Shown: piece by piece, positions 61,701-64,000 of the stretch
Numbering within the stretch: position 1 is the stretch's first letter
Layout: the number at the start of each line of letters is the position of its first letter
Assembly (NCBI RefSeq): GCF_000212855.1
Contig: NZ_GL890993.1
Location: forward strand, 1,863,603 to 1,927,602
Origin: Streptococcus sanguinis SK355
GTDB lineage: Bacteria > Bacillota > Bacilli > Lactobacillales > Streptococcaceae
DNA length: 64,000 bases
Direction: 5' to 3'
Translations under genes and position numbers: made by a program
Notes under the pieces: model-generated
What the model was told of the DNA's origin: nothing
Databases searched by the model: none
What the model saw: the letters and a program-made list of their open reading frames with translations, nothing else

Positions 61701-62285
61701 GTCTGCTGTCGTCTTTCCCGCAGCTAAGGACTTGCTAGGTTGACTGAAATCGCGAGTTCTGCTTGATTTTGTAGTGGAAGATTTGCCACTATCGCCTTCT
61801 TCCTTGGTCTTATGCAGCTTCTTCTGTCGTGCAATCTCATCTACCGAGCGGACATTACTGGTATGCTTGGCATCCTTGAGGTAGAGATAATACTTCCCAT
61901 CTAGCTTGATGATATAGCCATCCTTGACCTCATTGACTATATCTGCTTCCTGCAGCGTGTAATTAGGATCTCGGATAATCAACTCTTCGCTGATAATAGC
62001 ATCAAAAGGCACCTTTCCATCAAAGTAATGATAATGGTCTCCGTGGGAAGTGACATAGCCCTGATCCGTGATTTTCACGACGATTTGCTCTGCTTCAATA
62101 CCTTCCTCATCATTGATTTGGTCAGATGTCAAATTTTTATTTTTATCAGTCTTGTCATCCGAAATATAGGCTACTTTATTATCTTTGGACTGAGTTCGGG
62201 GCTGAGCTTGCCATTGGATAAGCCCGTAAGTTCCGAAACCAAGAGCTAATACAGCAGCTGAAGCAAGGAAATATTTCTTTTTCAT
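58755..62285 (-). CDS. Pneumococcal-type histidine triad protein (Pht)
   Basis: A large 1176-residue surface protein of the Pht family, which binds zinc and helps AdcAII capture it. After an N-terminal signal (KKKYFLASAAVLALGFGTYG), six HxxHxH triads are visible: HGDHYH, HGGHFH, HGDHHH, HGDHAH, HGDHNH and HLDHEH. Between them are a Ser/Pro/Gln-rich linker and a long helical region. The C-terminal part carries the last triad and a Ser/Ala-rich linker. AAAGG precedes the ATG. It lies 9 bp after adcAII in one operon controlled by zinc. The pht/adcAII pairing is typical. Confidence 0.92.
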   Translation of the reverse strand: MKKKYFLASAAVLALGFGTYGLIQWQAQPRTQSKDNKVAYISDDKTDKNKNLTSDQINDEEGIEAEQIVVKITDQGYVTSHGDHYHYFDGKVPFDAIISEELIIRDPNYTLQEADIVNEVKDGYIIKLDGKYYLYLKDAKHTSNVRSVDEIARQKKLHKTKEEGDSGKSSTTKSSRTRDFSQPSKSLAAGKTTADLAGISHQGQGGYKTDDGYTFSPSDVIEDTGDAFIVPHGGHFHYIPKSDLSPAELAAAQSYWNSRQAGGRVNPPNYGRTIASSNAWNQNSAVNQGGAVSNPSPQLPNHSKIEQPSPSLAVTQPSPSNPSQPSQPSLPSLLQQLYALPQSQRYHEGDGVVFDPLKISRRTENGVVIPHGDHHHFIPYDKLSDLEAKIARLIPIGYTYQPLGDPLQALKPQLPSQPDHDHGFHAEAVIGKDDQGYMVSHGDHAHYFYKKDLTAEQIQAAEQVLAKQQPVKPSAAVNDAERYSRDASDEEKIAYISQTYGVPKEAVRISNGFFVFNNPDQAYDPTHIHPYAVRKEHVRIPLVTGNAELDFMNELYTTALRSGLSPYSLQVENGQFVIPHGDHNHYIKIQSKGAAAALKNRLPQIQSKYEQGDYDEAAVLQKVERLKADSQRLYADDPLMQRRIELALGQFVETMKKLPSNSTAGYLNSLDNFDKQFIHVDQTVKPIQETELDKTYQGLLERMNRLDTDSYGLKKADLLQRLQKAYASQNQAEMAELGQVLSALEDYHDRTGVTAVDYIRYFYQALEDGRLSPELRRKAAGLTLTLYKSQAFIEATNLQQLFPALYQTKKEIAAALASGQPSPSSEKTELDQGEPDQPTYKAMIYDFLKGIYDDFGTSDDSEKSAQALVFLGKAQELLGEIRDQNSRADYTAKILELGKELKSSSSDKQALLAASQKLLDQMSRTIAGQKEEPANTENQEVYQQLYNLLMSIHQYLEKNQGSEQQYQQLDQLFDKLGQRATDKKELLKEILAFQQSLVHPKETNESHSQHKEDDDYHFNLQDMVGADEQGYRVAHLDHEHYIYKKDLSETERQAADAYAVQKGFLKAPAEQAVSGQPASSSVPETAQNGNLPSESATGEAAQNQSDKPAEASTAANPTGQSSLAASFGMTEEAFNQKLQELSQLYGVSPETFNYNPATRSVSFTGTDGQLKTVQIN

Positions 62286-62294
62286 GGTTTTCCT

Positions 62295-63233
62295 TTATCC
62301 TTTCAAATCTTTAGCTAAAACGGCTAAATTTTTTTCTAAATTTTCTAAATAAGATAGTTGATTGGCCGGGTCTGCTTCCAGAGGATTCAGCTCCTTGATT
62401 TGTACACCGGTCGCCTTGACCAAGGTTTGAGCCACTTTGGAAGAAGCATTGCTTTCCACAAAAATGGTCTTCACCTCGTGCTCCTTGACAAAGTCTTCTA
62501 TCTCTGTCAGCTGGCGCGGACTAGGCTCCTGCTCTGGTGAAATACCAGCAATGCCCAGCTGGGTCAGCCCGAAGCGCTTGGCCAGATAAGAAAAGGCTGT
62601 ATGCTGGGTGACAAAGGTCTTGTTGGGCACTTTATCAAAAATCTTCTGATAGCGTTCTGTCAGCTCCTTGGCCTCTTCTTGAAATTTTCGGGCATTGGCC
62701 TGATAAGTCTCCCGATGGTCGCTATCCAGCTCTGATAACCTGTCGGCGATAATCTGAGCTTCCTCCGCAGCCTTCTGAGGATCCAACCAGGTATGGGGGT
62801 CATAGAACGTCTTCTCATCCACTCCCTCTCCTGCTTGGACATCTTCTAAGCCAGCGACTCGATCCAGCTCCATTCCCTGAGAAGCCTCAAGGACTTGAAC
62901 CTTGGAATTCTTAAGACTAGGATTCAGCTCTCCAGCCCAGGACTCCAAAGTCCGCGAGTGATAGACAAAGACATCTGCATCATAAATGGCTGCCACGTCA
63001 TTGGCTGAAGGCTCAAAATCATGAATACCGCTGCTAGACTGAATCATGCGTACGTCATTCAGATCGCCCGATATAGCCTTAACCATGGAGTAAATAGGAT
63101 AAAAGCTGGTTACAATCCTCAATCCTTGCGACGTACTGGATGGACTGGATTCCTTTTGAGACTGACAAGCCCAGAGACACAAGACCAGGGCCAGCATGCT
63201 AAGGCAAGCTGAGAATTTTAAAGCTCGTTTCAT
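62295..63233 (-). CDS. adcAII: Zinc-binding lipoprotein AdcAII (Lmb-like)
   Basis: The zinc solute-binding lipoprotein of the Adc ABC system. The signal ends in the lipobox LWAC; zinc ligands are expected at HDFEPS, DPHTWLDP, TQHTAFSYLAKRFG and the acidic residue of FVESNAS. Length 312 is usual. AAGGAG precedes the ATG. It is the first gene of the adcAII-pht operon. Confidence 0.94.
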   Translation of the reverse strand: MKRALKFSACLSMLALVLCLWACQSQKESSPSSTSQGLRIVTSFYPIYSMVKAISGDLNDVRMIQSSSGIHDFEPSANDVAAIYDADVFVYHSRTLESWAGELNPSLKNSKVQVLEASQGMELDRVAGLEDVQAGEGVDEKTFYDPHTWLDPQKAAEEAQIIADRLSELDSDHRETYQANARKFQEEAKELTERYQKIFDKVPNKTFVTQHTAFSYLAKRFGLTQLGIAGISPEQEPSPRQLTEIEDFVKEHEVKTIFVESNASSKVAQTLVKATGVQIKELNPLEADPANQLSYLENLEKNLAVLAKDLKG

Positions 63234-63253
63234 AATATCTCCTTAACTAATTA

Positions 63254-63307
63254 TTAACCGGTTTATTAACTGGTTAATATCATACACTTTGTCAACTTCT
63301 TTGTCAA
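63254..63307 (-). promoter_or_regulatory. adcAII promoter with two abutting AdcR boxes
   Basis: On the minus strand TTGACA (63302-63307), a 17-nt spacer and TATGAT (63279-63284). Two 12-bp boxes follow directly: TTAACTGGTTAA (63266-63277), a perfect AdcR site, and TTAACCGGTTTA (63254-63265), an imperfect one, with no gap between. Zinc-loaded AdcR bound there would block the transcription start. Confidence 0.85.
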
Positions 63308-63330
63308 GTTTTTTAAGAAAATAAAGAAAA

Positions 63331-63359
63331 AAGGAAGTAGGATTCTTTCCCACTTCCTC
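63331..63359 (-). terminator. carB terminator
   Basis: GGAAGTAGG (63333-63341) / CCCACTTCC (63349-63357) with a bulge, followed by six T on the minus strand. It lies about 155 nt after the carB stop; the intervening sequence holds no gene. Confidence 0.65.
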
Positions 63360-63515
63360 TTTGCTTTTAATTCATTATATTTGAAAGGTTATTTACTATC
63401 ACTATTCAAGGACAGAATAAGCTTATACAGATTCATTTTTCAAGCTTAACTGTATGAGATTACTTTTCCGACTTTGAGACTGTCAAATGACAATCTGGAA
63501 CTGAAAACTCCATCT

Positions 63516-64000
63516 CTAAATCGCTTCTGTAGTGAAACTGCGGCTTTCCAGTACCTTCAGCATGGCATCAGCTGTGTCCAAGGCGGTAAAGAGAGGCACT
63601 CCATGCTCAATCGCTGAGCTACGGATAATTTGACCATGCTTATCTGCTGTCCGCTTGGTTCCGACCGTGTTGATAATAGCCTGAACCTTGCCCTTGCGGA
63701 TATAGGCTGGGATGTCCTTGTTATCATCACTGCCGATTTTTTCCACCAGACGAACATGGAGACCATGATTTTCAAAATAGGAGGCTGTTCCCTTGGTTGC
63801 CCAGATACCATAGCCAATATTAGCAAAACGCTGAGCCAGCTGCAGGGCTTCTTCCTTGCTATCATCTGCAATAGTAAAGACGACATTTCCAAAGTTTGGC
63901 AGATGGAGATAGGAAGCCTCAAAAGCCTTGTAGAGCGCTTTTTCCAAAGTGCGGTCACTGCCCATGACTTCGCCGGTAGACTTCATCTCAGGTCCCAAAA
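63516..64000 (-). CDS. carB: Carbamoyl-phosphate synthase large subunit (3' part)
   Basis: The C-terminal 161 residues of CarB; the gene continues beyond the right edge of the window. Visible are the end of the second ATP-grasp unit ([14 protein letters not shown]) and the MGS-like allosteric domain ([53 protein letters not shown]). CarB makes carbamoyl phosphate for pyrimidine and arginine synthesis. The upstream carA/pyr genes would lie outside the window. Confidence 0.95.
   Translation of the reverse strand, partial: LGPEMKSTGEVMGSDRTLEKALYKAFEASYLHLPNFGNVVFTIADDSKEEALQLAQRFANIGYGIWATKGTASYFENHGLHVRLVEKIGSDDNKDIPAYIRKGKVQAIINTVGTKRTADKHGQIIRSSAIEHGVPLFTALDTADAMLKVLESRSFTTEAI

Overview
The window is a chromosomal stretch of a low-GC Gram-positive coccus, almost certainly a viridans Streptococcus of the sanguinis/gordonii/cristatus kind. 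The evidence is the gene content: a Pht histidine-triad protein next to the AdcAII zinc lipoprotein behind AdcR boxes, MalX/MalC/MalD, LdcB, RimM-TrmD, RpsP-KhpA, LXG/Lap type VII secretion genes, an orphan ferrochelatase, sortase (LPNTG) and WalR/CiaR-type sites. The species was not determined. No rRNA, tRNA, CRISPR array, prophage or replication origin was seen.

Layout. 0-3.4 kb: solitary sufB, a flavodoxin, a DHH phosphoesterase and ribosomal protein L31. 3.5-7.4 kb: a secreted Tyr/Asn-rich repeat protein with a long leader, an AT-rich intergenic region holding six TTTAAG-type CiaR half-sites in exact 11-bp phase followed by a probable small RNA, a cupin and the LdcB carboxypeptidase. 7.6-14.8 kb: rhodanese, oxidoreductase, an ABC-ATPase remnant, a Cys-tRNA deacylase homologue, a uracil-DNA glycosylase family protein, pepV, a nitroreductase and uvrC. 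15-18.7 kb: the maltodextrin importer malXCD behind two LacI-family operators. 18.9-22.9 kb: a sortase-anchored coiled-coil/CAP surface protein, trmD and rimM. 22.9-26.9 kb: a secreted acidic protein and a four-gene type VII secretion toxin module (Lap1, Lap2, a TelC-like LXG toxin and a TipC-like immunity protein). 27-38.7 kb: two hydrolases, an Imm5-like protein, a very AT-rich putative PD-(D/E)XK nuclease, khpA-rpsP and assorted accessory genes and remnants, ending in pnuC. 39-49.4 kb: lepA, a Cof phosphatase, hemH, a compact four-gene operon that looks like glycolipid assembly (SDR, GT21-like transferase, unknown hydrolase-like protein, UGT) and pepT. 49.4-52.5 kb: a cluster of orphan immunity-type genes, a deleted IS256-family element and a traX remnant. 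52.5-58.6 kb: an accessory hydrolase/oxidoreductase/MATE operon diverging from a MocR regulator, plus small membrane-protein genes. 58.7-64 kb: pht-adcAII under zinc control and the 3' end of carB.

How it fits together. Housekeeping blocks (L31, RimM/TrmD, S16/KhpA, LepA, UvrC) are separated by accessory islands dealing with competition (LXG toxin, immunity genes, putative nuclease), surface interactions (Tyr/Asn-rich protein, LPNTG protein, Pht) and nutrient uptake (maltodextrin, zinc, NAD precursor). Three genes (malD, the GT21-like transferase and a DUF3592-like gene) each need one extra base in a poly-A/T run to read through. This recurring pattern is either a sequencing artefact or slippage-based switching, and it affects how those three entries should be read.
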